A stretch of DNA of 64,000 nt from Liolophura sinensis (GCF_032854445.1 NC_088304.1:12599704-12663703), one strand, 5' to 3'. Positions 14,501-25,125 are shown, counted from the stretch's first letter. Translations and numbers: made by a program. Notes: generated by a model from the sequence alone, not told the origin.

Positions 14501-17500
14501 GAATAAACTTGGCCATTTTTCCTGATTCTGATCTAGGTCTAGTGATTTTAGAATGTTTTGAGGTTTGCTAGCAACCTGAGATGATATTCTACTGCAAAAT
14601 TGTACATTTCAGCACCAAAAATAATATTTAGTGACATTTATTTGCCCGTAAAAACATATTTTTTTTGTGGGGTAAATTTTAGGTCATGTGGGGGTATATG
14701 TATGATTGGAGTGACCATGCACTCTTGTGAATTATTGTTGTCTTCATCAATTTATGGATGGTTTATACATGTATAAGTAAGTATTAAAGCTGCCCTTTTC
14801 TAGAAGAGAAAATACATCGAATTATCGACTGAAGGCTTGTGAGAAACCTTTCCCACCAAAAGTAATTCAAGGCAAACCTGCGTTATCATACTGTTTAGAT
14901 CTGCATTTAGTTGTTGTGAGCAAATGGGTAATGTTGTGCTACAAGATGTATGATGTATTACAAGATGTTCAATCCAGACCTTTGGAAACACAGTGGAATG
15001 CTAGAAGCAAGGTACAGGTGCGCTGTTGGCTCATTAATGGCATGCCACCCAGTACCTCTACCCTGCTTGACACTGTATACTAGCTATTTCAACTAGTTAT
15101 GACTTAAAAGTAGAAAAGGGACATAGTTGTTTATTTATAGACAAAATAAATAAAAGAATAAAGATGTCAGTTTTCTTCTTCATCTCTCATCCAGTGTTGA
15201 AGCTTTTGAATTTATGGTGTGTTCCGCATTTAACTTTGTTGGGTGTGTGCCTGAAAACACCAAAAGTGGCTGTCTTTTGTTTTTTATATAATTTATACCA
15301 GAATGTTGGAAAATCTCACAGAATAGTAGGGTTTTTTTTGTTAATACATTTGTACAATAAATTTGTAAATGAGTTACTAATACCCTTTTCTCAAACTTTT
15401 CTACCATCGTTAAACCGTACCCTCATTATTCATTCTATTATTCATCCTTTTAAACTGACTGACAATCTTTTTGTTGTGAATACAGATTGTACAGTTCAGG
15501 AGGAGACGGAGCTGTGTCCCAGCGTACCAACAGTCCAGCCTAATCACCATGCTCACTACACCTTTCCGTATGTGAACAGCAAGTTCCCGGAGATGTACGA
15601 GGCTTCTTCCATACCCAGAATGCACCTCAAGCCACTCATTGGTTCACCGAATGAGCAGCAGTGGAGCAGCGGGATAGATCTGAGTCAAGAGCAGGACCGA
15701 GTCATCAGCATAGCGTCCGGACTTGACCTCAAGCTTCATGTGGAAAAGGTGGCCATGTTGACTCTTGTTGTTGTTGAAACTGTCAGCAAAGCAGAGATTT
15801 CGGCCAAGGAGATCCGCAGCCGAATCAAGGGTGGGGAAAAGACGGTTGTGGTCAGTGTGGATCGTGCAGCAGTTGTGTCAGAGGGGGAGCCAGCTGTCTT
15901 GACTGGGGGTGGTTCAGGAGATGGTGTTTTTGATAAATCAATCCCCGAGAGATTACCAAGCCTGCAGTCACTTCACATGCTTCCTCGTCCTCAGAAAGCC
16001 CCATCAGAAAGAAGTTTGAGGATGAGTGTTGGTGTGTTCTTGCGGCATTTCTGCTTTGTCATGCTAGACGAAAGTTCTTCTGAGGACACGGTGGGAGAAG
16101 TTCTGCGGGTGAGCATGGACAATACGTACATCACCTACTACCCTGTGATCCTGAACAGACCACAGTCCCCACTCACAGAAAGCTTAAAAAAGCACTGCGT
16201 AGGGCTGTGTGTAGGTGATATGCAAATTGACAACCAGTGCTTCGAGAAGGGACAGTTCGACTTCCCAGTCATGCTGGTCAGGCAGGACAAAACAGCAGAA
16301 ACCGGCCCTGCAGATATCGACGAAGATTTCTTCAGCTTTACTGTGATAGAAAAACACGCGTATCTCCGAAGATGCAGCCTGATCCATGCTCAGCTTGTGC
16401 AGTTAAGTTCGCCATTTTGCAGAGGCTTAGTGAACGATTCCTTAGATGTTGCTCTGCAGCCATTGTGTATTTATATTGACGACTGCTTTGTGTATAGAAT
16501 TTTGAAAGAAACGGAGGCACTGTTACCCATAAAACTTTCAGTCGACAGGCATCGAGAAGTCAGCAGCAGCGAGCTGCCTTCCAGCGTTTTAAACGCATCC
16601 GTGTGTGGTGCAGACCCTGCAGTATTCCGACATCTCAGCATTCAGCCTATCAGGCTCCTTTTGAGTGTCCATGCATCCCTCAAGGTCTTCATTGCCTCAG
16701 ACCAGACCCCTCTGACGTTCGGGAAGTTTGAACGGGCTAATGTCTTCACTACAGGACACCAGCTGTCTAAAACCCTGGTGATGCATTATGTTTCTGGAGC
16801 CATCTTCAGGGCAGGTCAGTCATTTTTACACATACATGTGTGTTTGTGAGTGTGCGAGTGTGGCTGTATGTCAGGAATTGACCGCTGGGCCATTCTATAT
16901 GGAATTCCAAAGAAAATCTTTTTCTTTAATAATCTCACAGTGACAAGAACTTCAGGGGGAAGAGGGTGTGGTGTAAAACAGCTGCTGGAAAATGTTAAAA
17001 ATAGCTGTTAACTGGGATCACTGGTACAACATCTGTTTGCTGGAATCAATAATTTGTGTACGACAATATCTATTTGCAGTAACCATTAATTTCTGTACAA
17101 CAATATTTGTTTGCAGTAACCATTAATTTGTGTACAACAATAACTGTTTGCAGTAACCATTAACTTGTATACAACAATATCTGTTTGCAGTAAACATTAA
17201 TTTGTGTACAACAGTATCTGTTTGCAGTAACCATTAATTTGTGTACAACAGTATCTGTTTGCAGTCACCATTAATTTGTGTACAGCAATAGTAACTTATT
17301 GTTTGCATACAACAAAATCTATTTAGTGGAGTCAAAAATTGTGTACAGTATTACATATGACTGTATTAAAACTGACATAAACGTTGATGCATAGTGTTGT
17401 ATGTTCATCAGGTTTGGTGGTAGGCTCCTTGGATGTCCTGGGAAACCCCACAGGTCTGGTCAGGAGCGTGGGCAATGGGGTGGCTGATCTCTTTCGTTTG

Positions 17501-20500
17501 CCTTACGCTGGTCTCACGCGCAGCCCAGGTGCATTTGTGTCGGGGATCTCTAGTGGAATGTCTTCCTTCCTACGCAATATTTCAGCAGGTAAATTAGCAG
17601 GTTTATTATTAGCTGGCTTGTAAGTTGCAGAGCTTGTGCCATACTCTAAAAGTCTGTGTCCAATAACAGGGTGAGCAGTGTTATAGTATAAAATGTTTAA
17701 GGGTAGTATCTTAGTATCTCAATAAAATACTGCAAGTACTGAGCTCAGCTTTCACACATTTGTGGTGTATTAGAATCAGTGTAAAGGTAAATAACTGTAA
17801 ATTACAAAATTGTTCTAGTGTGTGATGTAATTGAATGAGTGTAAAGGTAAATTACTGTAAATTACAGAATTGCTCTAGTGTGTGGCGTATTAGAATCAGT
17901 GTAGTGGTAAATTACTGTAAATTACAGAATTGCTCTAGTGTGTGGCGTATTAGAATCAGTGTAGTGGTAAATTACTGTAAATTACAGAATTGCTCTAGTG
18001 TGTGGTGTATTAGAATCAGTGTAGTGGTAAATTACTGTAAATTACAGAATTGCTCTAGTGTGTGGCGTATTAGAATCAGTGTAGTGGTAAATTACTGTAA
18101 ATTACAGAATTGCTCTAGTGTGTGGCGTATTAGAATCAGTGTAGTGGTAAATTACTGTAAACTACAGAATTGCTCTAGTGTGTGGCATATTAGAATCAGT
18201 GTAAAAGTAAATGTTAGGGATGGTATGTCAAAACATGTCAAAACGTACATGTACTGTATGCATTTTTCTGAATTTTTGCATACATGTATTAAAGCACAAT
18301 GACACAAGGGGGGTGTTCCATCATTCCCTATTAATAACCATAAATTAGCAATTTCACTACATAAGTATGTGTGTATGTATTCAGCTGAAGTTTTGTATTC
18401 ATGCGACTCCTACATGTGAGCTCTTTGATACCCTTGCTACCAAATTATTAAATTATGTTGTGGACATGGATGACTTCTGAGGCATATTAAAAGAGTTTTG
18501 ACAGGCCTTGCAATGCGGCTACTCTACAGCATGTTCGAAAGGTATTTTCAGTCATGAAAGGGTTGAATATACCTGGGGCTGCTTGTGCAGTTTATTTATT
18601 TGATTGCTGTTTTTCGCCATACACAAGAATGTTTCACTTATACGATGGCGACCAGGATTGTGGTGGGAGGAAACCAGGCAGAGCCGAGGGGGAACCCACA
18701 ACCATCGCGACAACATCAGTTAACCATCTTTGGCCTTTGGGAGGAAACCAGGCAGAACCTGGAGGAAACCAATGGCCATCTGCAGGTTGCTGCCAGGCGT
18801 GCAGCCACATACGGCCTGAGAGGAGGCCAGCATGAGCTGGACTTGAACTCACAGCAGCCGAATTGGTGAGGGGCTCCTGGTTGATTCTGCCGCGCTGGCA
18901 TGCTAACTACCTCGACCACTGAGGCTCCCATCGCTTGTACGAAGCCTTCTTAATATGTTACGAGCACGTAACTACCATCGTAACGAGCACTATAAGCATT
19001 ATGTTGCCATGGTCGTTAACATGCTCGTAACGTTAAATGAGCTTCGTAGAAGTGAACCCGTGGTGCAGTTAATTTGGTTCTGCCATGTTTTTGTACAGGT
19101 GTTGAAAAGATTTATTCAAAATTTAATATTCTGAAATACATTTGAAGGTATTCTGTTGCCATTATTAGGGATGATTACATATTAACGATCACAATTCTTT
19201 TAGTACGATTATAAACATTAATCAAATTATTAAAAAAAAAATTAAATAGGAAATTATCTTGATTTCTTTTAATAAGGGACGATCTCCTCCATCACAAACT
19301 TTGCCGCCAGTGTCTCGCGCAATATGGATCGCCTGTCCCTGGACAATGACCATTTCACACGTCAGGAGACGAATCGTAAATCCCGCCCGGCAGGGCTGTC
19401 CCATGGGATCAAGCAGGGACTCACAGGCTTTGGCCTCAGCCTGCTGGGTGAGTTCATACATGTAACTGGGATGTTCAGGATTTTATTAAAAGTCATAGTG
19501 GGAAGTGGGCTAGATTTAATGGTTGATACTTGCAGTGCAGCAGCCAGGACACCGGAGGTCCGGGTTCAATTCCAGCCAAAAGCAGTGAATACAGCCTTGG
19601 ACAGTGAATACAGCCTTTGTATTGAATTTGACTCTGCTGGCTGTTTGTGAAAACTGTATTAAATTAGTCAAAGGGGGAACTGGCTGTGGGTAAGCGGTTA
19701 TTAAAGATGATTTTCTTCGGGTTCAGTTCGGGCCTTGGTTGGTGAATTTCTAAATTCCTCTGTTGTCACTGTTCTTGAGGCATTGTGGCAGTAGAATTTG
19801 ACAACGCACATTTTTCCTTTTGCACAGTTGTATTTTAATTAATGCGGGTGCAATGCGTGTTGTAGAAGATCATGCCACATATGAATGTGTCATGCTTGTA
19901 CAATGTATTCAGAACCTAATAATGTACAGAAACAAGACTGTTTATTTTCTTTCATTATATACATATATTTCATTATAAATCTTAAAACTACAGGCTGAAA
20001 GTTTGTGTGAACGTGTGAGTGACTGAGTGTATATAATCTTCGATCCATGTTAAAATATAGATTTTCTGTTGTACTTTCGTACAGGGGCTGTAGCAGGCCT
20101 TGCTGATCAGCCGATCCAGGGAGCGCTGCAGAACCAGCAGGCAGAATCGCGGGCAACAGCCACAGCCACGGGAATTGTCTCGGGTGTTGGGAAAGGCCTG
20201 ATGGGAGTCGTGACCAAACCAATAGGAGGCGCTGCGGAATTTGTGTCTCAGACAGGACAAGGTTGGTGTTTACAAGGAAGAGAGAGATGAGTGTTTATTA
20301 TTTGAACACTAAGTACATTTTTTTAGGGTATTCGCGTAAATCTGTAAAAATGTACAAAAAAAAATGTTAAAAAATTTTCATGTACATTTCTATAAAACAA
20401 AACACATGCGGTTATATTTTTGCTATTTTTCAACATTGCTGTAAATATGTTAAATGTCGAATATTATCTGTATTTGTGTTGTCCAATTTAAATAAAACAC

Positions 20501-23500
20501 TTTTAAGTATCTGATCTTTGTAATAGCAGTTTCCTTTCATCACATTTTTTAATTTTACATGTGTTTTGTTTTTTGTCTAATAACTAACCGAAAGGAATCA
20601 AAAACTGCATACAGTTCCACCTCATAGTTCAAGCCTTTCCTCACAGTACAGCTCTGTGCGGAACGGTTCTGGACTGTGATGTGACATTTTAGCTTAGAAG
20701 GATTATTGAGGTGGTACTGAAATAGAAGATGGTAATTGTTCCAATCTCTGCTGTAGGTTTCTTGCACAGCACTGGGCTGGTGAAGTTAGCTGAGCAGAGG
20801 TACAGGCCTGTGGAGGAGAGCTGGACCTCTGCCCTGAACAGTCGCGCAAAACATCTTGGGTGAGTCACTAATGCTGTTATCACATATTTGTAGAGGCATG
20901 TCCACACATGATGCTACAACCATTGACACAGCTGCAGGGCATCCACAGCTGCGTTGTGCACATGAAATCCACAGCTGCGTTGTGCACATGAAATCCACAG
21001 CTGCATTGTGGAGATGAAATCCACAGCTGCATTGTTCACATGAAATCCACAACTACAGTGTGTACATGAAATCCACAGCTACATTGTGTTCATGAAATCC
21101 ACAGCTGCATTGTTCACATGAAATCCACAGCTGCATTGTTCACATGGAATCCACAGCTACATTGTGTTCATGAAATCCACGGCTGCATTGTTCATATGAA
21201 ATCCACAGCTGCATTGTGCACATGGAATCCACAGCTACATTGTGTTCATGAAATCCACAGCTGCATTGTTCACATGAAATCCACAACTACATTGTGTACA
21301 TGAAATCCACAGCTGCATTGTTCACATGAAATCCACAGCTGCATTGTGTACATGAAATCCACAGCTGCATTGGGTTCATGAAATCCACAGCTGCATTGTT
21401 CACATGAAATCCACAACTACAGTGTGTACATGAAATCCACAGCTGCATTGTTCACATGAAATCCACAGCTGCATTGTGTACATGAAATCCACAGCTGCAT
21501 TGTGTACATGAAATCCACAGCTGCATTGTTCACATGAAATCCACAGCTGCATTGTTCACATGAAATCCACAACTACAGTGTGTACATGAAATCCACAGCT
21601 ACATTGTGTTCATGAAATCCACAGCTGCATTGTGTACATGAAATCCACAGCTGCATTGGGTTCATGAAATCCACAGCTGCATTGTTCACATGAAATCCAC
21701 AACTACAGTGTGTACATGAAATCCACAGCTGCATTGTTCACATGAAATCCACAGCTGCATTGTGTACATGAAATCCACAGCTGCATTGTGTACATGAAAT
21801 CCACAGCTGCATTGTTCACATAAAATCCACAGCTGCATTGTTCACATGAAATCCACAACTACAGTGTGTACATGAAATCCACAGCTACATTGTGTTCATG
21901 AAATCCACAGCTGCATTGTTCACATGAAATCCACAGCTGCATTGTTCACATGGAATCCACAGCTACATTGTGTTCATGAAATCCACAACTACAGTGTGTA
22001 CATGAAATCCACAGCTGCATTGTGCACATGGAATCCACAGCTACATGGTGTTCATGAAATCCACAGCTGCATTGTTCACATGAAATCCACAGCTGCATTG
22101 TTCACATGAAATCCACAGCTACATTGTGTTCATGAAATCCACAGCTGCATTGTTCACATGAAATCCACAGCTGCATTGTGCACATGGAATCCACAGCTAC
22201 ATGGTGTTCATGAAATCCACAGCTGCATTGTTCACATGAAATCCACAACTACAGTGTGTACATGAAATCCACAGCTGCATTGTTCACATGAAATCCACAG
22301 CTGCATTGTGTACATGAAATCCACAGCTGCATTGTTCACATGAAATCCACAGCTGCATTGTTCACATGAAATCCACAACTACAGTGCATACATGAAATCC
22401 ACAGCTGCATTGTGTACATGAAATCCACAGCTGCATTGTGCACATGGAATCCACAGCTACATTGTGTTCATGAAATCCACAGCTGCATTGTTCACATGAA
22501 ATCCACAGCTACAGTGCGTACATGAAATCCCCAGCTGCATTGTGTACATGAAATCCACAGCTGCATTGTTCACATGAAATCCACAACTACAGTGTGTACA
22601 TGAAATCCACAGCTGCATTGTTCACATGAAATCCACAGCTGCATTGTGTACATGAAATCCACAGCTGCATTGGGTTCATGAAATCCACAGCTGCATTGTT
22701 CACATCAAATCCACAACTACAGTGTGTACATGAAATCCACAGCTGCATTGTGTTCATGAAATCCACAGCTGCATTGTTCACATGAAATCCACAGCTGCAT
22801 TGTTCACATGAAATCCACAGCTGCATTGTGTGCGTGAAATCCACAGCTTCATCATAAAGGACACCGCTGTGTTGTGTACATGAAATCCACGACAGCCACA
22901 GTGACCGAGGTGGTGAGCATGCCAACACGGCGCAATGACCAAGGAGATTCTCACCAATGCAGTCACTGTCATACTGGCTCCCTCAGTGGGCGTGGGTGAG
23001 AAGGTCTGGCAGCAACCTGCAGATGGTTTTGGGTTTTCCCTGGGCTCTGTATGGTTTCCTCACACCACAGTGTTGGCCGCCACTGTATAAGTGAATTATT
23101 CTTGAGTTTGGTGATGTAAAACACCAGTCAAATAAATAGATAAATATTAAGAATCAGCTATTTTTAAGCTGTCTTTCCTTCTTGCTTTCTGTTGACTGTA
23201 ATAACACAGTTATTTCCCTTAATCCATTCATACATCATCCATCTGCCATCTGTCACCTTGTCAGTCATCTTGTCAATCGCTTGACTTCACCCTTGCAGGA
23301 AGATCCTCCACTCCCTTCCCCCTGGGAACTCCCTCATCATGGAGCTTGCCGCCACCCAGTACGATGCTGCCGACCAAGCCATGCCGGTCATCCTTCTGTT
23401 GACCACTGACATCCTATTTGTCCTGAGCTGTGAGGAGGATGGTCAACAACAAGCCTTCACTCTTATCCAGCTTGACTGTGTCCACCGTGTGAACGAACCA

Positions 23501-24427
23501 ACGCTTGTCACCCTCGTCTGGCGGGACTCAATTCAATACCCCATCAAGCTGGTAAGACACTGTTATTTCAATGTATAAGTTTGTATGTGCAGGTGTGAGT
23601 ATTTATTTATTTATTTATTTGATTGGCAGAGCCCAGGGAAAACCCACGACCATCCGCAGGTTGCTGACAGACCCAGGTGTAAATATTCATCAGTAATTTG
23701 TCAGTCTTTTACTTCCAAAGTTATCAGCAAAGCATTTAGGCGACACATAATGCACAGGGTTCTTTTGAGGCCTGGAAAACCTTGAAATGCCCTGGAAAAC
23801 CTTGAAAAGCATGGAATTTGAAAATAATTTCCCATGCCTTTGAAGAGCCTGAAACATTAAGGGATTTTGTAGTTCAGCCTGAAAGAGCCTGGAAATTGAG
23901 ACTAGAGAACCAACCTGGGCAGCTACATGCTGACATTTTTATCTCTGTGAACTTTGTTTTCCAAATGTCTTTCAAATTGCTCGGCACACTGCTTTGTGTA
24001 AGGGAGAAAACAGTATAATCAAGGTCATTTTATACATTTTCCTAATATTCCACATAGCCTGGAGAATGTAAGTTTTGGGCCTTTGAAAATTTGAAATCTT
24101 TAAGGTGTACAAAATTTGAAATCTTTGAAGTATACGAAGGATTTTTCCGCCATGCACTGGAGATAGTTTTTTCTCTGATTGAAGGATCCAACAGTAGACC
24201 GTGTTGCAGAATACATTGACAAGTCCTCCAGTTTTGTCAGCTTGGCAGGGGTGGAGAGTGTTGCTAATGGACACAGTCAGTCAGATTCCTCGCCCACGTC
24301 ACCTAGCACGGAGACTGTGACTACACCCCGTTACGAATTCCACGTGGACTCCAACTATAGGGACACGTTCATCACACTGTTTGAGATGACAAAGAAACAT
24401 CAGCTGGGGCAGGGGTTTTTATTCTGA
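752..24427 (+). CDS. VPS13B: VPS13B, 3' part of gene (15 exons, C-terminal 1376 residues)
   Basis: VPS13B (COH1) is a very large bridge-like lipid transfer protein of the Golgi; human loss causes Cohen syndrome. The join is 752-1009, 3357-3440, 5271-5446, 6559-6723, 11807-12071, 12522-12695, 13266-13403, 13950-14367, 15486-16814, 17412-17588, 19277-19447, 20085-20261, 20757-20859, 23299-23551, 24185-24427. Every border is AG/GT, phases match at each junction, and the total is exactly 1377 codons with the stop. Diagnostic C-terminal peptides such as RNMDRLSLD, SGVGKGLMGVVTKPIGGAAE and GNGVADLFRLPY match what I know of animal VPS13B and not VPS13A/C/D. Order of domains: adaptor-binding SHR-BD/VAB region (roughly exons 2-8), linker and beta-rich region (exon 9), glycine-rich ATG2/VPS13 C-terminal helices (exons 10-12), and a PH-like domain (exons 14-15). 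The 5' part of the gene, some two thirds of the protein, lies upstream of the window. Confidence 0.95.
1010..3356. other. VPS13B intron, no further gene seen
   Basis: 2.3 kb of AT-rich intron. It holds two (AT)n microsatellites (listed separately) and no open frame that I recognise. Confidence 0.6.
2461..2588. repeat. Two (AT)n microsatellites
   Basis: Near-pure AT dinucleotide runs at about 2461-2491 and 2534-2588, separated by about 40 bp. They create spurious Tyr-Ile open frames on both strands. Confidence 0.9.
3357..3440 (+). CDS. VPS13B: VPS13B exon 2 of window
   Basis: 28 codons between TTTCAG and GTAAGT, phase 0/0, reading IPLHDRGSCIHVWCHTYQQN and on to a final RQTL. It sits at the start of the adaptor-binding region. 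Confidence 0.85.
3893..5020. repeat. Minisatellite of about 22-bp units (TAGTGAGTCTGTGGTGCACA)
   Basis: About 1.1 kb in a VPS13B intron, made of variants of a TGTAGTGAGTCTGTGGTGCA unit. Units pair up into longer repeats of about 40-65 bp in which CACATGTAG and GCCTGTAG alternate. Long open frames on the minus strand in all three frames (up to 385 codons) are a by-product of the period and lack a gene-like start, so they are not annotated. Confidence 0.9.
5271..5446 (+). CDS. VPS13B: VPS13B exon 3 of window (SHR-BD/VAB region)
   Basis: The acceptor is TTCTCCAG and the donor CTCGG/GTAAGG (phase 0 to 2). It begins VLLSPLYVVRSHLPHPVYIN, the typical opening of a VPS13 SHR-BD/VAB repeat (LSPLY, RSHLP), and ends HQLTFQL plus a split glycine codon. 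Confidence 0.9.
5578..5792 (+). mobile_element. SINE family A, nearly complete, head truncated
   Basis: It starts inside the tRNA-like head (CCTCTCACCAATGCGGTCAC, GAGTTCAAGTCC), continues through CCACCATAATGCTGGCCGC and ends AATCAAATAAATAAA. It lies in a VPS13B intron. Confidence 0.85.
6559..6723 (+). CDS. VPS13B: VPS13B exon 4 of window
   Basis: It starts with one base completing the glycine codon from the previous exon, then PTLPKSSPAVSLSTGLIEQV, and ends EDSN plus two bases of an arginine codon before GTATGT. Phase 2/2. Confidence 0.85.
7286..8525. repeat. Two diverged copies of a 0.5-kb dispersed repeat
   Basis: Copy i (about 7286-7805) and copy ii (about 8051-8525) run in parallel. Both open with a (C/A)TGTGA-TGGCGGCCAT box, go through ATCTTCTTCTCCAGAA and a TGACGTCA-like box, and end with CATTTTTTCATTTTTC. 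Partial copies occur at about 8585-8665 and 9478-9560. Copies are perhaps 75-80% alike by eye. No coding frame is seen; the class is unknown. Confidence 0.7.
9899..10570. repeat. 47-bp minisatellite, about 14 copies
   Basis: The unit contains TTCTTTCTTCTTTTCTG and CCACCAACTTCACAACA. Some later units are shortened. Strand asymmetry (pyrimidine-rich on +) leaves all three + frames open for 200-277 codons with a repeating STNFTT / PPTSQQC pattern, which is not a gene. Confidence 0.9.
10943..11165 (-). mobile_element. SINE family A copy
   Basis: Reversed copy from tail (TTGATTGGTGTTTTACGCC) through CAGCATTATGGTGGGAGG to the B-box region (GAGCTGGACTTGAACTC). The extreme tRNA-like head is degraded. 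Confidence 0.8.
11228..11500 (+). mobile_element. SINE family B, 5'-truncated
   Basis: Family B is a second tRNA-derived SINE of about 350 bp ending in (CACT)n. This copy lacks the tRNA-like head and starts near AGACTTTAAAGAGG. It holds CAGTATAATGGTTCGGGCG, TCTCAGTGAAGCAGCACTAG and a tail of four CACT units. Confidence 0.8.
11807..12071 (+). CDS. VPS13B: VPS13B exon 5 of window
   Basis: The acceptor is TTATTCAG and the donor TTTCAG/GTACTT. It encodes RELSLLNPSVSVQPGN and on to APPKFQ, including PSCLLVNHSGLDIVV, an adaptor-binding-domain repeat with the conserved LxNxSG-type motif. The intron before it is about 5 kb and full of repeats. Confidence 0.9.
12522..12695 (+). CDS. VPS13B: VPS13B exon 6 of window
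   Basis: 58 codons, phase 0/0, between CACACAG and GTAAAG. It starts TGLRLGVKDDQGLAMSSPVR and ends MTVRHGCTQ. Confidence 0.88.
13266..13403 (+). CDS. VPS13B: VPS13B exon 7 of window
   Basis: 46 codons, phase 0/0, between CTTCACAG and GTTTGG. It contains RILTVRERYAVSSLTTGVLV, then SYTIPLGQQ. The donor GTTTGG is weak, but the reading frame joins the next exon exactly. Confidence 0.85.
13950..14367 (+). CDS. VPS13B: VPS13B exon 8 of window
   Basis: 139 codons plus one base, between TTTTGTAG and GTAAGC. It includes SPLLYWRVLPGELNKEED and FVIHNHCTFPLSYGQA, the latter another adaptor-binding repeat with the key Asn (VIHN). Confidence 0.9.
15486..16814 (+). CDS. VPS13B: VPS13B exon 9 of window (largest, 1329 bp)
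   Basis: Phase 1/1, between AATACAG and GTCAGT. It opens DCTVQEETELCPSVPTVQPN, has a Ser/Gly-rich stretch in the middle, and ends in the conserved LSIQPIRLLLSVHASLKVFI and LVMHYVSGAIFRAG stretch that leads into the VPS13 C-terminal region. The open frame extends further upstream of 15486, but that part has no VPS13-like sequence and is intron. Confidence 0.93.
17030..17300. repeat. 37-bp tandem repeat, about 7 copies
   Basis: The unit contains GCAGTAACCATTAATTTGTG and TACAACAATATCTGTTT, in the intron between VPS13B exons 9 and 10. The edges are degenerate. Confidence 0.85.
17412..17588 (+). CDS. VPS13B: VPS13B exon 10 of window
   Basis: 59 residues, phase 1/1, between TTCATCAG and GTAAAT. 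It reads GLVVGSLDVLGNPTGLVRSV then GNGVADLFRLPYAGLTRSPG, the highly conserved glycine-rich start of the ATG2/VPS13 C-terminal region. Confidence 0.95.
17770..18215. repeat. 60-bp tandem repeat, about 7 copies
   Basis: The unit includes GTGTGGCGTATTAGAATCAG and GTAAATTACTGTAAATTACA. The central five copies are almost identical, so they are recent. It lies between VPS13B exons 10 and 11. Confidence 0.93.
18589..18930 (-). mobile_element. SINE family A with internal duplication
   Basis: Full-length reversed copy from the TTTATTTGATT tail to the tRNA-like head (GCATGCTAACTACCTCGACC, GAGGCTCCC). A GGAGGAAACCAGGCAGA block occurs twice (about 18665 and 18740), which makes it about 80 bp longer than other copies. 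Confidence 0.8.
19277..19447 (+). CDS. VPS13B: VPS13B exon 11 of window
   Basis: 57 residues, phase 1/1, between TTAATAAG and GTGAGT. It reads GTISSITNFAASVSRNMDRL, then HGIKQGLTGFGLSLLG. The acceptor is poor in pyrimidines near the AG, but phase and conservation fix it. Confidence 0.93.
20085..20261 (+). CDS. VPS13B: VPS13B exon 12 of window
   Basis: 59 residues, phase 1/1, between CGTACAG and GTTGGT. It includes GAVAGLADQPIQGALQ and SGVGKGLMGVVTKPIGGAAE, the most conserved VPS13 C-terminal signature in the window. Confidence 0.95.
20757..20859 (+). CDS. VPS13B: VPS13B exon 13 of window
   Basis: Phase 1 to 2, between GCTGTAG and GTGAGT. It reads GFLHSTGLVKLAEQRYRPVE, then SRAKHLG. It is followed by a 2.4-kb intron filled by the 26-bp satellite. 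Confidence 0.88.
20935..22880. repeat. 26-bp satellite, about 74 copies
   Basis: 1.9 kb in the intron between VPS13B exons 13 and 14. The unit reads CATGAAATCCACAGCTGCAT then TGTTCA, with recurrent variants (AACTACAGTG, AGCTACATTG, GGAATCC). The variants follow one another in the same order over several hundred bp, so there is a higher-order repeat. Confidence 0.95.
22886..23148 (+). mobile_element. SINE family A, diverged full-length copy
   Basis: It begins at the tRNA-like head right at the end of the 26-bp satellite, passes CTCACCAATGCAGTCACTGT and AGCAACCTGCAGATGG, and ends CAGTCAAATAAATAGATAAA. Confidence 0.75.
23299..23551 (+). CDS. VPS13B: VPS13B exon 14 of window (PH-like domain)
   Basis: 84 codons after one phase base, between CCTTGCAG and GTAAGA. 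It reads KILHSLPPGNSLIMELAATQ and ILLLTTDILFVLSCEEDGQQ, the PH-like C-terminal fold of VPS13B. Confidence 0.9.
23599..23675 (-). mobile_element. SINE family A fragment
   Basis: A (TATT)n tail joined directly to GGCAGAGCCCAGGGAAAACC and CCATCCGCAGGTTGCTG; the middle of the element is deleted. Confidence 0.7.
24185..24427 (+). CDS. VPS13B: VPS13B last exon with stop codon
   Basis: 80 residues then TGA, after the acceptor GATTGAAG. It reads DPTVDRVAEYIDKSSSFVSL, a Ser/Thr-rich loop, then YEFHVDSNYRDTFITLFEMT and the C-terminus GQGFLF. The ending resembles the vertebrate one (a final K/Q-x-GF). Confidence 0.92.
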   Translation, partial: DPTVDRVAEYIDKSSSFVSLAGVESVANGHSQSDSSPTSPSTETVTTPRYEFHVDSNYRDTFITLFEMTKKHQLGQGFLF

Positions 24428-25119
24428 GCATGTCAGATAATACACATAAAGCAAATAGCATACTCTCTACCCAAAATGTATGAATTTTGTATTCTTTTGT
24501 ACTGAAGTTGAAATTTGGTCTTGCTGTTATTTAACTACATAATTTAAATGAAATGTCAAATTCAAGTGATTTGAATTTGTATGTGAAAAAAAAAACATTT
24601 AAGACCACTACAACCATAAATTTGATCCTAAATTTATTGTGCTTAAAAATGAAATGTTTATGGTATGTCCACTTAAGAGACAGAAAAAGAAACAGGACAG
24701 AAAGAGCAGATTTGAAGATTTGTTTCTTTTATGTAAGTAATAATGGAACTAAAATATATCTGAAGAAGTTAAGGTATGATTTTAGTCACCTGAGGGTTCT
24801 CTTTGACCTTGACCTCAAAGACCATGGTGTATGATCAAGGTCATAAGAGAGAGAATGAACAGGTATTGCTCACATCAAATCAAAATGCAGTTGTTGGATT
24901 CTGATTTGCTGAGGGAATGTTCTCATTATTTAAAAGTTTACAATGTCGTAATGACAGGTATATGATTTCTAAAGAACCTTTTTTTGCGGGCAATTGGGGG
25001 AAATCTGCTTTTCTGGCTGCATGGCTTTGGTCTTTTTTATGTTTTTTATAGCTGTTTGGATGATTTCTTGTGATGCTTGCGAATGTTAAAATATGTAAAT
25101 GATGATATTTTTATGTGAA

Positions 25120-25125
25120 ATTAAA
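25120..25125 (+). terminator. Candidate VPS13B polyadenylation signal (ATTAAA)
   Basis: ATTAAA about 690 bp after the VPS13B stop, the common variant signal. No perfect AATAAA is nearer; the next I noted is at 26819-26824. The true 3' end cannot be told from sequence alone. Confidence 0.25.

Noticed and set aside
15164-15485. Upstream part of the open frame that contains VPS13B exon 9
   Set aside because: No VPS13-like sequence, a good acceptor at 15485, and phase agreement with exon 8 show it is intron.
17835-18302. 155-codon frame of repeated VVNYCKLQNCSSVWRIRIS
   Set aside because: It is the 60-bp tandem repeat (20 codons per unit) read through; no independent evidence of a gene.
20935-22880. 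CRISPR-like regular repeats
   Set aside because: Units are head-to-tail without unique spacers and the DNA is an animal intron; it is a satellite.
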